Shown here: positions 55,249 to 63,901 of the stretch, in pieces
Layout: the number at the start of each line of letters is the position of its first letter
Position numbering within the stretch: position 1 is the stretch's first letter
Assembly: GCF_003116035.1 (NCBI RefSeq)
Contig: NZ_LGQW01000015.1
Location: 6,702,545 to 6,766,544, forward strand
From: Azospirillum sp. TSH64
GTDB lineage: Bacteria; Pseudomonadota; Alphaproteobacteria; Azospirillales; Azospirillaceae
Reading direction: 5' to 3'
Length of the DNA: 64,000 nucleotides
The notes under the pieces: generated by a model
What the model saw: only the letters and a program-made list of their open reading frames with translations
Database searches by the model: none
Told to the model about the DNA's origin: nothing
Translations under genes and position numbers: made by a program

Positions 55249-55278
55249 GCGTAAAGCCTGATGCACCAGGCTTTACGC
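55249..55278. terminator. Probable two-way terminator hairpin
   Basis: GCGTAAAGCCTG-ATGCAC-CAGGCTTTACGC is a perfect 12-bp stem with a 6-base loop in the gap between the convergent small secreted protein gene and repA. No long T-run follows on either strand, so it may need Rho or act as an RNA end-protector. Confidence 0.6.
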
Positions 55279-55287
55279 TCGAAAATG

Positions 55288-56478
55288 TCAGCCTTCGCCC
55301 TGGCCGCTGCGCGCGCCCAGCAGGGTGCTGCGGCGGCGGCGCAGTTCGACGCTCTGGCCGGGGGTGATGGGCAGGAACTCCTTGGGGCGTTCGTCGCTGC
55401 CGGCGATGGCGCGGAAGGTGGCGGCGTTCGCCTCCTGAACGAAGTTGCCGCGGCGGACCTGATCGAGGAACTTCCGGCTCGGCATCATGATGTATTCGAT
55501 ATCGTTGATGCGCCGGCCATCCTTCGACACCGTCTTCTCGACCTGATCGAGGATGCCCTCCTCGACCAGCGAATCGACGGCGGAGGTCACGGTGCGCAGC
55601 GTGTCGCGCCGCCGGCTCCACTCGTTCATGCCGCTGTTGTTGATGATGTCGTCGGCCGACAGCGTCATCGGCGGCACGTCGTGGGCGCCGTCGGGCAGGC
55701 GGCTGAGGTCGAGATCGCCATATTCGATGGACAGGCGGTTGTAGAGCCAGCGCGCCACCGGGCTCTTCAGCCGCATGATCCACTGGTAGGAGATCGGCTT
55801 GAATTCCAGGTTGCGGATGGCCGAGGCGACCAGCGCGTTGAATTCCAGATAGGTGTCGTTCTCGTCCTCCTCGCCGCCCTCGCCGGTGCGCGGCCGGATG
55901 TAGAGGGTGGGGAAGACCGAGGATTCCAGCACCGGCCGCGCCGACTTGCGCCCGTTCTCCGGCATCTTGCTGATAATCATCCGGGTACGGGCGAGGATTT
56001 CCAGCGCCTCGCGGATCTCCGCCGTGTCCATGGTGCGGTTGACCGCGCGCAGCTCCCGCCGGATCTCGTAGAGCGAGAAATGCACGCGCACGCGGTCCTG
56101 CTTGTCGCCCATCAGCGACAGGCGCGAGCGGTCCATGGCGAGGCGGCGCACCACCTGCTCGACGATCTGCTCGCGCTCCGACGGAAACACCTCATACTCG
56201 ACCATGCGCTTTTCGGCCGGATCCTCGCCGGGGCCGGGCTTGGCCGGGCGGTAGATGCGGGCGGGCTGCAAGGTCAGCGAGAACAGGGCGTCCTTGAAGG
56301 GAAACTCCTTGTGGACCGACTGGACGAACGCGTTGGCGGCCGGCAGTTCCGGCTCGGTCCCCCGGCCCTTCGACACGAACACGAACCGCGGCGCCGTGTC
56401 GTAAAGCGCGATCATATGGGACTGACTGCGGTCCTCCATCTCGAACAGAGTCAGCTGGACCGCGTTCGCCTTGCTCAT
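55288..56478 (-). CDS. repA: Replication initiator protein, RPA type
   Basis: 396 residues of the RPA (replication initiator protein A) family used by plasmids and chromids of Azospirillum and relatives. Clear parts are FPFKDALFSLTLQPARIYRP, RVRVHFSLYEIRRELRAVNRTMDTAEIREALEILARTRMII, and RLKSPVARWLYNRLSIEYGD with winged-helix character, then a second winged-helix-like region near residue 300 (RRDTLRTVTSAVDSLVEEGILDQV). It would bind the iterons found just upstream at 56564-57167 and open the origin. The promoter must lie in or next to that array, which implies self-regulation. Confidence 0.9.
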   Translation of the reverse strand: MSKANAVQLTLFEMEDRSQSHMIALYDTAPRFVFVSKGRGTEPELPAANAFVQSVHKEFPFKDALFSLTLQPARIYRPAKPGPGEDPAEKRMVEYEVFPSEREQIVEQVVRRLAMDRSRLSLMGDKQDRVRVHFSLYEIRRELRAVNRTMDTAEIREALEILARTRMIISKMPENGRKSARPVLESSVFPTLYIRPRTGEGGEEDENDTYLEFNALVASAIRNLEFKPISYQWIMRLKSPVARWLYNRLSIEYGDLDLSRLPDGAHDVPPMTLSADDIINNSGMNEWSRRRDTLRTVTSAVDSLVEEGILDQVEKTVSKDGRRINDIEYIMMPSRKFLDQVRRGNFVQEANAATFRAIAGSDERPKEFLPITPGQSVELRRRRSTLLGARSGQGEG

Positions 56479-56563
56479 GGCTCATCCCTCCTCGCCAAAG
56501 GCCACGATAGGGGCTGGCATCGGACGGAGGCAACCGGCGGGGAGGACTGAAGCCCAAGCCCTG

Positions 56564-57167
56564 TGTCCCATTTGGCCGCGCTTGTGTAGGAATTGCCCGC
56601 GCCTGTGTCCTGAATGCCCGCGGTTGGATTGGACCGCCCCCGTCCGACGCCGCCGGATTGGTCCCGCCCGCCGCGAATCGCGGCTGAACCGGCGAAGCGC
56701 GGGCATTCGGGACACAGACTCGGGTCCGCCGATTCCGCCGCGCCCCGCCGCGCCAGAGCGACGAAGCGCGGGCAAATGGGACAGCCCAAGGTGCGGCGGT
56801 CTCCAAACGCGGGGATTCGGGACACAAGCCGGACCGCACATCCTGCGATGGACCGCCCAACCGCGGGCAAATGGGACCGATGCCGCGCCGAATCAGCCTT
56901 GCCGCAGGGCAGGGGGCGCTGCCGGCCGGGACAGTCCGTCCTGCGAACCGCGGGAAACCGCCCCAAACGCGAGCAAATGGGACAAGCTGTCCAGGGGACC
57001 GGCGGTGGGATTCGGGCGAAGCGCGGGCAAACGGGATCGGATCCGATTCGCAGCGCTGGCGCGGCCAAAGCCGACCGAACCGCGGGCAAAGGCGACAGGG
57101 TCGCGGGCCGATGGGACAGAATCGCGAGCCGACGGGACACAAAGGACTCTGTCCCATTTGCCCGCGA
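56564..57167. repeat. Iteron array, candidate replication origin
   Basis: Thirteen copies of an 18-bp unit close to GCGCGGGCAAATGGGACA. Direct copies begin at 56697, 56766, 56807, 56861, 56967, 57021, 57080, 57101 and 57122; inverted copies begin at 56564, 56585, 56606 and 57150. Copies 56564-56585-56606 and 57080-57101-57122 are each spaced 21 bp, two helical turns. The array lies between the divergent repA and the DnaT-like gene. It is the expected binding region for RepA. One DnaA-type box or AT-rich unwinding element was not identified. Confidence 0.82.
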
Positions 57168-57275
57168 TTCGACGGCCGGCACGACCGGCGGAATCCTTCC
57201 CCGCAAGTTCACCGGCCGTCCGGCAGCCTCCCCCGCTGGCCGCCGGCCGGTCCCCATGCCTTGCGGAGTTTCCCC

Positions 57276-58163
57276 ATGTTGCCAAAACCGTCTCCCAAAT
57301 CGTCGCCATTCCCCTCGCCGCCAACGGACGGACACCCTCTCGACACCCGCCGATGGGGGCGGATTCCCGCCTGGTGGCTGGAGCATCCCGGCCTGGAGGC
57401 CGACGGTTTCGCCGTTCTGGCGGCGCTCGCCACCTTCGCCGACGACAGCGGCCTGTGCTGGCCGTCGCAATCGACGCTGGCCGCCAAACTCAAGCGCTCG
57501 CGCCCGACCGTCAACCGCATCATCCAGTCATTGAGCGACCTCGGGCTGGTCGGCATCGAACACCGCCGCGGCCGTGACGGCGCCCGCCTGTCCTGCCTCT
57601 ACCGCCTGCGCTTCACCCCGCTGGACGGCAGCGGCCAGGAAACGGAACAGCGGGATGCCGCCGCCGCGGATCGCCCTGTTCCGATGGCCGACAGGGATGA
57701 CTCCGCCACGCACATCCCCTGTCCGCCTGCGAGTCAGGAACAGGTCCAATTCAAACAGATTCCGGACTCGCACGCTTCGGGCGAGCCCACGGACGCACAG
57801 GCAGGCGCTCAGTCACGACCGCAGGAGGTTCCGGAAGGCTGGATGCCGACCGCCGACGACCTCGCCTGGGCCACGGCCCGCCATGCCGAGATCGACCTCG
57901 GCCGCCATGTCGAAGGCTTCATCCTGCGCTGCCGGGCCCATGGCTACCGCTACCGCGACATCTCATCGGCCTGGAGGGCATGGCTGTCGCAGGACGCCGC
58001 CGTCGGCAAGGCTCCCCCCCATTCCGGCAACGGCCCGGCCTTCGCCGCACCCGTCCGCAAGTCCGCCCACAAATCCACCACGACCGAACAGCGCCTCGGT
58101 GCCTGGAGTGCTGCCGCCGACGAACTGCGCCGTCGCTCCGCCACCGCTCCCGCCTGGCGATGA
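57276..58163 (+). CDS. Helix-turn-helix replication-accessory protein
   Basis: About 295 residues from the ATG at 57276, behind GGAG at eight bases; the frame is open upstream into the iterons. Residues 45-95 form a winged helix of the HTH_36 type (GFAVLAALATFADDSGLCWPSQSTLAAKLKRSRPTVNRIIQSLSDLGLV). The C-terminal part (TADDLAWATARHAEIDLGRHVEGFILRCRAHGYRYRDISSAWRAWLSQ) resembles the DnaT-like end of phage or plasmid replication proteins. It is transcribed away from the iterons and divergent from repA; a role in loading replication proteins is probable, not proven. Confidence 0.7.
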   Translation: MLPKPSPKSSPFPSPPTDGHPLDTRRWGRIPAWWLEHPGLEADGFAVLAALATFADDSGLCWPSQSTLAAKLKRSRPTVNRIIQSLSDLGLVGIEHRRGRDGARLSCLYRLRFTPLDGSGQETEQRDAAAADRPVPMADRDDSATHIPCPPASQEQVQFKQIPDSHASGEPTDAQAGAQSRPQEVPEGWMPTADDLAWATARHAEIDLGRHVEGFILRCRAHGYRYRDISSAWRAWLSQDAAVGKAPPHSGNGPAFAAPVRKSAHKSTTTEQRLGAWSAAADELRRRSATAPAWR

Positions 58164-58174
58164 AGGGACGACCG

Positions 58175-58834
58175 ATGACCGCAGGATCCAGAAGCGCCGC
58201 CCCCGGAAAGGCGACCGTCACCGCTCTGCCGCGGCCCCATCTTCCGGCCTCGCCGGCCGCGGCCTTCGATCCGAACCTGCCGGCTCCCCAGCGCCGGATC
58301 CGGCTGACCGCGGCACTTCCGCCGCCGCTTCAGGAACTGCTGGCCCAGGGCCGAACCGACCGGCGCCCGCGCTTCGGCGAGGATGGCTTCGACGGCATGA
58401 TCGAACAATGGTTTCCCCCGGCCGGCGTCACCGCCGTTGAGGCGGCACTCGCTCGCCAGACCCTTGAGGATCTGTCCGAGACCGTGCTGGCCCCCGCCGA
58501 CAGCGACCATCTGCTCGGCCGCGTCCTGACACTGCTCAGCCATTTCCCGGCCAAGGGGCTGTCGCCCGAGGTCGAGCGGATGATGGCGCTCGACTGGGCG
58601 GAGGATCTGGGGGAATACCCGGCCTGGGTGCTCGATGCCGCCGCGCGCCACTGGCGCCGCAGCCGGAAATGGCGCCCCTCCATCGCCGAGATGCGCGCCC
58701 TGTGCGAGGAACTCTGCGCCCCGGAACGCGCCTTGGCCGACCGGCTGCAAGCCCTTGCCGACGCGGCACCGTGTGAGGCGGCAGCACCGGATCCACGTGC
58801 AATGGCAACGGGAGCGCTGCGCCGCATGGGCTGA
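58175..58834 (+). CDS. Conserved plasmid-type protein of unknown function
   Basis: About 219 residues; ATG 58175 follows AAGGGA at six bases, while ATG 58160 overlaps the previous stop. It has an N-terminal Pro/Ala-rich part and a helical core (ETVLAPADSDHLLGRVLTLLSHFPAKGLSPEVERMMALDWAEDLGEYPAWVLDAAARHWRRSRKWRPSIAEMRALCEEL). The WxxSRKWRPSIAEM stretch is like that of small proteins found beside plasmid replication genes. It is probably cotranscribed with the HTH gene. Function unknown. Confidence 0.65.
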   Translation: MTAGSRSAAPGKATVTALPRPHLPASPAAAFDPNLPAPQRRIRLTAALPPPLQELLAQGRTDRRPRFGEDGFDGMIEQWFPPAGVTAVEAALARQTLEDLSETVLAPADSDHLLGRVLTLLSHFPAKGLSPEVERMMALDWAEDLGEYPAWVLDAAARHWRRSRKWRPSIAEMRALCEELCAPERALADRLQALADAAPCEAAAPDPRAMATGALRRMG

Positions 58835-58916
58835 GACCGTCCGCACCCGGCTTGCGGTGGAAGCGCCGGATCCGCGGTCCATATTAAGCGGCCCGTCCGC
58901 TTCATCATGCCGACCG

Positions 58917-59993
58917 ATGCCCGACACCTCCGCTCCGATGCCGCCGTCCGCCGCCCGTTTCGGCTGGTGCTGCCAGTATGTTCCGCCCGATGGCGACGCC
59001 GGACTTGCCAAGCGCATGAATCCCGGCACCGTCACCATCGCGACGTTGAGCAGGCTGAGCCCGGCCCGTGCCGAGGAAAAGCTGACGGAGGTCCTGCGCC
59101 GCAACCTCCAGTCCCTGCATCTGCAACTGGACGAGGTCGCCCGGCATCCGGCCTACCGCCGCCTGCTGCGCGTCAACAGCGGGCTGCTGCCGGCCTATAC
59201 GCACGAGGTCGGGCGGCCGCTCTACCGCCTGCCCGGTGTCCAGGCGCTGGTGCGGAGCGGGCTGGAGCATGCCGGCCGCAAGGCCGCAGAGGCGGACATC
59301 CGCATCGGGCTGCACCCGGACCAGTACTGCGTGCTGAACAGCGCCAACCCCTCCACCCTCGACAATGCGGTGGCGGAGCTGGAGTACCATGCCGACATCC
59401 TGCGGACGATGGGGCTGACCGGCGGCTGGCACCCACGGGGCGCCCACGTCAACATCCATGGCGGCGGACGCGGGGAGGGGATCGCCGGCTTCCGCCGCGG
59501 CCATGCCCTGCTGTCGGAGGAGGCGCGCAACCTGCTGACGGTCGAGAACGACGAGATGTCCTTCGGCCTGGACGACCTGCTGCCGCTGGCCGACATCGTG
59601 CCCATCGTGCTCGACCTCCACCACCATTGGGTCCGCACCCAGGGTGAGTATCTGCGCCCCGACGATCCGCGCATCGCCGTGGTCGCCGGCTCCTGGCGCG
59701 GGGTACGGCCGGTCGCCCACATCAGCGTGTCGCGCGAGGATCTGCTGGCCGGCTGGCCGGCCGACAGCCTGCCGGATTATGCCGCGCTGGCGGCGCGCGG
59801 GCTGACGACCAGGGATCTGCGGGCGCACTCCCAGCGCATGTGGAACCATGCGGTCAACCGGCTGGTGGCGGATCATCTCTCCTGGGCCGACTTCGAGGTG
59901 GAGGCCAAGGCCAAGAATCTCGCCGTCGACGATCTGGAGCAGGACGCCCTGCTGAGCGGCGCCATCTCCGCCCCGGCCTCCGCCGGCCCCTGA
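58917..59993 (+). CDS. uvsE: UV damage endonuclease (UvdE/UvsE family)
   Basis: 358 residues from the ATG at 58917. It is a TIM-barrel enzyme with the UVDE signatures RFGWCCQYVPPDG, RVNSGLLPAYTHE, RIGLHPDQYCVLNSANP, GAHVNIHGGGRGEG, LLTVENDEMSFGLDDLLPLA and VLDLHHHWV. Enzymes of this group use two or three metal ions to cut DNA 5' to UV photoproducts. Length matches the family. Nothing near it is functionally related. Confidence 0.92.
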   Translation: MPDTSAPMPPSAARFGWCCQYVPPDGDAGLAKRMNPGTVTIATLSRLSPARAEEKLTEVLRRNLQSLHLQLDEVARHPAYRRLLRVNSGLLPAYTHEVGRPLYRLPGVQALVRSGLEHAGRKAAEADIRIGLHPDQYCVLNSANPSTLDNAVAELEYHADILRTMGLTGGWHPRGAHVNIHGGGRGEGIAGFRRGHALLSEEARNLLTVENDEMSFGLDDLLPLADIVPIVLDLHHHWVRTQGEYLRPDDPRIAVVAGSWRGVRPVAHISVSREDLLAGWPADSLPDYAALAARGLTTRDLRAHSQRMWNHAVNRLVADHLSWADFEVEAKAKNLAVDDLEQDALLSGAISAPASAGP

Positions 59994-60078
59994 TCGCCGG
60001 CCCTGATCGCCAGCCTTGACCCACGGTTGTACTCAACTACTCTGTTGCCGACGAAGGATGAGAGGTCGAGGGTGGGAC

Positions 60079-61659
60079 GTGGCGGACGATAGCCGGGCCG
60101 GTGACCGGGAACAGAACCTGGGTGCTCTGTCGCAGTTGCAGGCGATGCTGGACACCGTGCCCGACGGGGTCGTGATCATCGACGACCGCGGCCGGATCAC
60201 CTCGTTCAACCCCGCCTGCGAGCGCCTCTTCGGCTGGACCGCGGCCGAGGTGGTCGGCCGCAACGTCAACATCCTGATGCCCGCCCCCTACCGGGAGGAG
60301 CATGACGGCTATCTGGAGCGCTATCACCGCACCGGAGAGCGGCGGATCATCGGCATCGGCCGCGAGGTGACCGGCCAGCGCAAGGACGGCTCCTGCTTCC
60401 CGATGGATCTGTCGGTGGGGGAGGCGGGCCAGGATGGCCCGCCGGTCTATATCGGCATCATCCGCGACCTGACGGCCTCCCGGCTGGCCGAGACCGCGCT
60501 GCGCGAGCGCGAGGCGCGGCTGGCTTCCATCCTCCAGACGGTGCCGGAAGCGATCATCGTCATCGACGAGACGGGGCTGATCGAATCCTTCAGCCCGGCG
60601 GCCGAGCGGCTGTTCGGTTATGCGGCGGCGGAGGTGGCCGGGCGCAACATCAGCATGCTGATGCCGTCCCCCTACCGCGAGCAGCATGACGGCTATCTGG
60701 AGCGCTACGGCCGGACGGGCGAGCGCCGCATCATCGGCATCGGCCGCATCGTGTCGGGCCAGCGGCGCGACGGCTCGGTCTTCCCGATGGAGCTGGCGGT
60801 GGGGGAGGTGCTGCTCGCCGGCCGGCGCTGCTTCACCGGCTTCGTCCGCGACCTGACCGAACGGCAGGCAACCGAGCGGCGCCTTCAGGAACTCCAGTCG
60901 GAGCTTTTGCATGTCAGCCGGGTCAGCGCCATGGGCCAGATGGCTTCGACCCTGGCCCACGAGCTGAACCAGCCGCTGACCGCCGTCATCAACTACGCCA
61001 AGGCGGCCAAGCGCCTGATGGAACGCCCGGAAACGGTGTCCAAGGCGATGGACATGGTCGACAAGGCGAGCGCCCAGGCCACCCGCGCCGGCCAGATTAT
61101 CCGCCACCTGCGCAGCTTCATCGAGAAGGGCAAGACCCACCGCTCCGTCGAATCCCTCAACAAGGTGGTGGAGGAGGCGAGCGCGCTCGCCCTCGTCGGC
61201 GCCAAGGATCGCGGCCTGCATGTGCGCTTCGACTTCGAGCCCGCCGACCCGCAGGTGCTGATCGACAAGGTGCAGGTCCAGCAGGTGATCCTCAACCTCG
61301 TCCGCAACGCCATCGAGGCGATGGGCGGCACCGAGGGCGGGCCGCGGGTGCTGACCGTCCGCACCGGCCCGGAGCCGGCGGACGAGGCCTTCCGCCGCGT
61401 CTCCGTCACCGACAGCGGCCCCGGCGTGCCGGAGACGGTGCGCGCCCAGCTGTTCCAGCCTTTCGTCACCACCAAGAGCAGCGGCATGGGGCTGGGCCTG
61501 TCGATCTGCCGCTCGATCATCGAAGCCCATGGCGGCCGCCTGTGGCTGGAGCCGGCTGCCGAACCGCCGGCCGAGCCGCCATCCACCGGCGCCAGCTTCG
61601 CCTTCACCGTGCCGCTGTCCGCCTCCCTGTCCGCTGCGGATGCCGACGATGCCAGCTGA
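60079..61659 (+). CDS. fixL: FixL-like oxygen-sensing histidine kinase with two haem-type PAS domains
   Basis: 526 residues from the GTG at 60079. Two PAS domains of the FixL kind lie at about residues 20-135 and 150-262. Each has the haem His motif (REEHDGYLERY, His75; REQHDGYLERY, His203) and, twenty residues on, the oxygen-sensing Arg (IIGIGR, Arg95 and Arg223), the same spacing as in rhizobial FixL. A HisKA domain (STLAHELNQPLTAV, His294) and a HATPase (NLVRNAIEAMGG, DSGPGVP, MGLGLSICRSI) follow. No membrane helix, so it is soluble. The partner FixJ gene is 28 bp downstream. Confidence 0.93.
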   Translation: MADDSRAGDREQNLGALSQLQAMLDTVPDGVVIIDDRGRITSFNPACERLFGWTAAEVVGRNVNILMPAPYREEHDGYLERYHRTGERRIIGIGREVTGQRKDGSCFPMDLSVGEAGQDGPPVYIGIIRDLTASRLAETALREREARLASILQTVPEAIIVIDETGLIESFSPAAERLFGYAAAEVAGRNISMLMPSPYREQHDGYLERYGRTGERRIIGIGRIVSGQRRDGSVFPMELAVGEVLLAGRRCFTGFVRDLTERQATERRLQELQSELLHVSRVSAMGQMASTLAHELNQPLTAVINYAKAAKRLMERPETVSKAMDMVDKASAQATRAGQIIRHLRSFIEKGKTHRSVESLNKVVEEASALALVGAKDRGLHVRFDFEPADPQVLIDKVQVQQVILNLVRNAIEAMGGTEGGPRVLTVRTGPEPADEAFRRVSVTDSGPGVPETVRAQLFQPFVTTKSSGMGLGLSICRSIIEAHGGRLWLEPAAEPPAEPPSTGASFAFTVPLSASLSAADADDAS

Positions 61660-61687
61660 TGCCCAAGCCCATGCTATAGTGTCCGAC

Positions 61688-62359
61688 ATGACCGCCGACC
61701 TCACCGTCTTCATCGTCGACGACGACGACGCCATCCGCGATTCCCTGCAGGTCCTGCTGGAATGCGCCGGCTTCCGGGCGGAAAGCTTCGCCACGCCGCT
61801 CGCCTTCCTCGGCTCCGACGCGCCGTCGCGGCCGGGCTGCCTGCTGGTCGATGTCCGCATGCCGCAGATGAGCGGCCTCGACGTTCAGGAACGGCTGACC
61901 CGCGACGGCCACGCCATCCCGGTGGTGGTGATGACCGGCCATGGCGACGTGCCGCTCGCCGTCCGCGCCATGAAGGCCGGCGCGGTCGATTTCGTCGAGA
62001 AGCCGTTCGAGGAGGAGGCGCTGCTCGCCGCCGTCCGCTCCGCCCTGGCCCGCGCGGCGGAAAGCCGAACGGCGCCCGCCGCCCCGCCGGCCACGGCCCC
62101 GGAACAGCCGGCTCCCCCGCCCGCCGCCTCCGCCCCGCCGGAGGTGCTGGCCCGCCTGTCGGCCCTGACGCCGCGCGAACTGGACGTGCTGCGCTGGCTG
62201 GTGGCCGGAAAGTCGAACAAGGTCATCGCCTTCGAGCTGTCGATCAGCCCGCGCACCGTGGAAATCCACCGCGCGCGGGTGATGGAGAAGATGCAGGCCG
62301 ACAGCCTGCCCACCCTGGTCCGCATGGCGATTGCCGCCGGTGTCGTTCCCGGCGGCTGA
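61688..62359 (+). CDS. fixJ: FixJ-type response regulator
   Basis: 223 residues from the ATG at 61688 (an ATG at 61649 would overlap fixL). The receiver domain has DDDD at the acidic pocket, the phospho-acceptor Asp55 in LLVDVRMP, MTGHGD and KPF. A Pro/Ala linker follows, then a LuxR-type helix-turn-helix (LTPRELDVLRWLVAGKSNKVIAFELSISPRTVEIHRARVMEKM). Phosphorylated FixJ activates fixK and related genes when oxygen is low. An FNR-like box overlaps its stop codon. Confidence 0.93.
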   Translation: MTADLTVFIVDDDDAIRDSLQVLLECAGFRAESFATPLAFLGSDAPSRPGCLLVDVRMPQMSGLDVQERLTRDGHAIPVVVMTGHGDVPLAVRAMKAGAVDFVEKPFEEEALLAAVRSALARAAESRTAPAAPPATAPEQPAPPPAASAPPEVLARLSALTPRELDVLRWLVAGKSNKVIAFELSISPRTVEIHRARVMEKMQADSLPTLVRMAIAAGVVPGG

Positions 62360-62369
62360 TCTGCATCAA
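62356..62369. promoter_or_regulatory. FNR/FixK-family box upstream of the lone receiver gene
   Basis: CTGATCTGCATCAA has nine of ten consensus bases of TTGAT-N4-ATCAA. It overlaps the fixJ stop and is centred about 125 bp before the receiver gene start, which would place transcription near 62404 if the site is at -41. Confidence 0.55.
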
Positions 62370-62486
62370 AAGCGCGCCGCATACGCATTGCTCCTTATAT
62401 CGGCGCCCCCGGCCTCCTTTTATCTTCCATGACGCGCCGCACCGTCGGCGCTGTTGTCTGTCTGTTATGGAAGTTCGGAGGCCGTC

Positions 62487-62915
62487 ATGGATCGCCTGGG
62501 CAATGAGCCGGGCAACGGGTCTGGCACCGGGCCGGGCGGGATGCCGGGTGCCGGCATCGTCCACATCGTCGACGACGACGAGCCGGTCCGCGACTCGCTG
62601 AAAGCGCTGTTGGAAGCCTTTTCCTTCGATGTGCGGGACTTCTCGTCCTGCCGCGACTTCCTCGACCGCTATGACGGAAACCCGCAGGGCTGCCTGGTTC
62701 TCGACCTGCACATGCCGGTGATGAGCGGGTTGGAGTTCCTGGAGCGCCATCGCGGCGACCTGCACGGAATGCCGGTCATCATGGTGTCCGGCCGCGGCGA
62801 TCCCGCCACCTTCGCCCGTGCCCGCGAGGCCGGCGTCATCGCCGTGCTGGAGAAGCCGTTCGACGAGGGCCAGCTGATCGACATGCTGAACGGCCTGATG
62901 CCGGCCGCCGCCTGA
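62487..62915 (+). CDS. Single-domain response regulator
   Basis: 142 residues from the ATG at 62487 behind GGAGG. Only a receiver domain is present (IVHIVDDDEPVRDSLKALLEAF, Asp73 in LVLDLHMPVMSGLEFL, MVSGRGD, LEKPFDEGQL) after a Gly-rich N-terminus; there is no output domain. Sequence is close to the FixJ receiver. It may compete for phosphate from FixL, a feedback role that some organisms give to separate proteins such as FixT. The box at 62356 suggests FixK control. Confidence 0.85.
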   Translation: MDRLGNEPGNGSGTGPGGMPGAGIVHIVDDDEPVRDSLKALLEAFSFDVRDFSSCRDFLDRYDGNPQGCLVLDLHMPVMSGLEFLERHRGDLHGMPVIMVSGRGDPATFARAREAGVIAVLEKPFDEGQLIDMLNGLMPAAA

Positions 62916-62931
62916 TATTGCCACCCGGTAT

Positions 62932-62968
62932 GTAGGTACACTTACGTACGCAAACTTCCTTAGGTACA
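62932..62968. promoter_or_regulatory. Candidate FixJ-binding region upstream of fixK
   Basis: The segment GTAGGTACACTTACGTAC (62932-62949) contains, on the minus strand, GTACGTAA, one base from the GTAMGTAG half-site known for FixJ. TAGGTACA occurs twice, at 62933 and 62961, 28 bp apart. The region lies about 100-140 bp before the fixK start and after the end of the receiver gene, as needed for FixJ-driven fixK. Confidence 0.5.
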
Positions 62969-63069
62969 TCACCGAACTGCACAGGCCGGCGGTGGAAAGT
63001 TAGCTTCGGGCCATCGGATGCACACCGGAACGAACCGGACCGCATCGCACCGTCAAGGCCGAGGTCACC

Positions 63070-63798
63070 ATGTCCACGCACGCCGCCATTGCCGCTCACG
63101 CCAACCGCGCCGTCCCTGGTTATCTGGTCTCCGCCCTGGCGATGACGCCGAATACCGGCGTCGGTGCCGCCATCCAGCCGCGCAACCCCGCCGACCCGCT
63201 CGCCAGCCTGGGCCACGCCAAGGTCTACGAGCGTGAGACCACGGTCTTCACCGAGGGCGACGCCGCCGGTTCGGTGTTCCGGGTGATGAGCGGCATGGTC
63301 CGCCTCTACAAGATGCTGCCCGACGGCCGCCGCCAGATCATCGGCTTCCTGCAGGCCGGCGACATGATGGGTCTGGCCTTCGCCGCCCAGTATCTCTACA
63401 CCGCCGAAACCGTGACGGCGACCACCATCCAGCGCATCCCGCGCCTGGAGCTGGACGCCCTGATGGATGCCCAGCCGGCCTTCGCCCGCAAGCTGCTGTC
63501 GGCCACCACCTCGGAACTGATGGCCGCACAGGACCAGATGGTTCTGCTCGGCCGCAAGACCGCCGCCGAGAAGGTCGCCACCTTCCTGCTGCGCCTCAGC
63601 GACCGCAAGGGTGGCGAGCAGACCATCGATTTGCCGATGGGCCGCAGCGACATCGCCGACCATCTGGGCCTGACCACCGAAACCGTGTCGCGCACCCTGA
63701 CCAAGCTGAAGTCGAGCCGCCTGATCCGCATCCTGGTCGGCGGCAAGCTCGACCTGCTGGACCGCGACGCCCTGGCCGACCTCGCCGGCGGCTTCTGA
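63070..63798 (+). CDS. fixK: FixK-type Crp/Fnr-family regulator
   Basis: 242 residues. The sensor domain (ETTVFTEGDAAGSVFRVMSGMVRLYKMLPDGRRQIIGFLQAGDMMGL) and helix-turn-helix (GRSDIADHLGLTTETVSRTLTKLKSS) match FixK. There is not one cysteine in the protein, so it cannot hold the FNR iron-sulfur cluster and must be controlled by its synthesis through FixLJ. It likely binds the TTGA-N6-TCAA boxes found before other genes in this window. Confidence 0.88.
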   Translation: MSTHAAIAAHANRAVPGYLVSALAMTPNTGVGAAIQPRNPADPLASLGHAKVYERETTVFTEGDAAGSVFRVMSGMVRLYKMLPDGRRQIIGFLQAGDMMGLAFAAQYLYTAETVTATTIQRIPRLELDALMDAQPAFARKLLSATTSELMAAQDQMVLLGRKTAAEKVATFLLRLSDRKGGEQTIDLPMGRSDIADHLGLTTETVSRTLTKLKSSRLIRILVGGKLDLLDRDALADLAGGF

Positions 63799-63901
63799 CC
63801 CCCCCATCGCTTCTTTTCAAAATTCTGGCTGCGCACCGAACGCCTCAGCGTCCCGGAGCGCAGCGGCGCGCCCGAACGGCGCACCCCCGGACAGCAAGTG
63901 G

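Noticed and set aside
56192..57157. Open frames crossing the iteron region on both strands
   Set aside because: They arise from repetition of the iterons, give repeated peptide blocks and have no ribosome site. The repeat array explains the region better.
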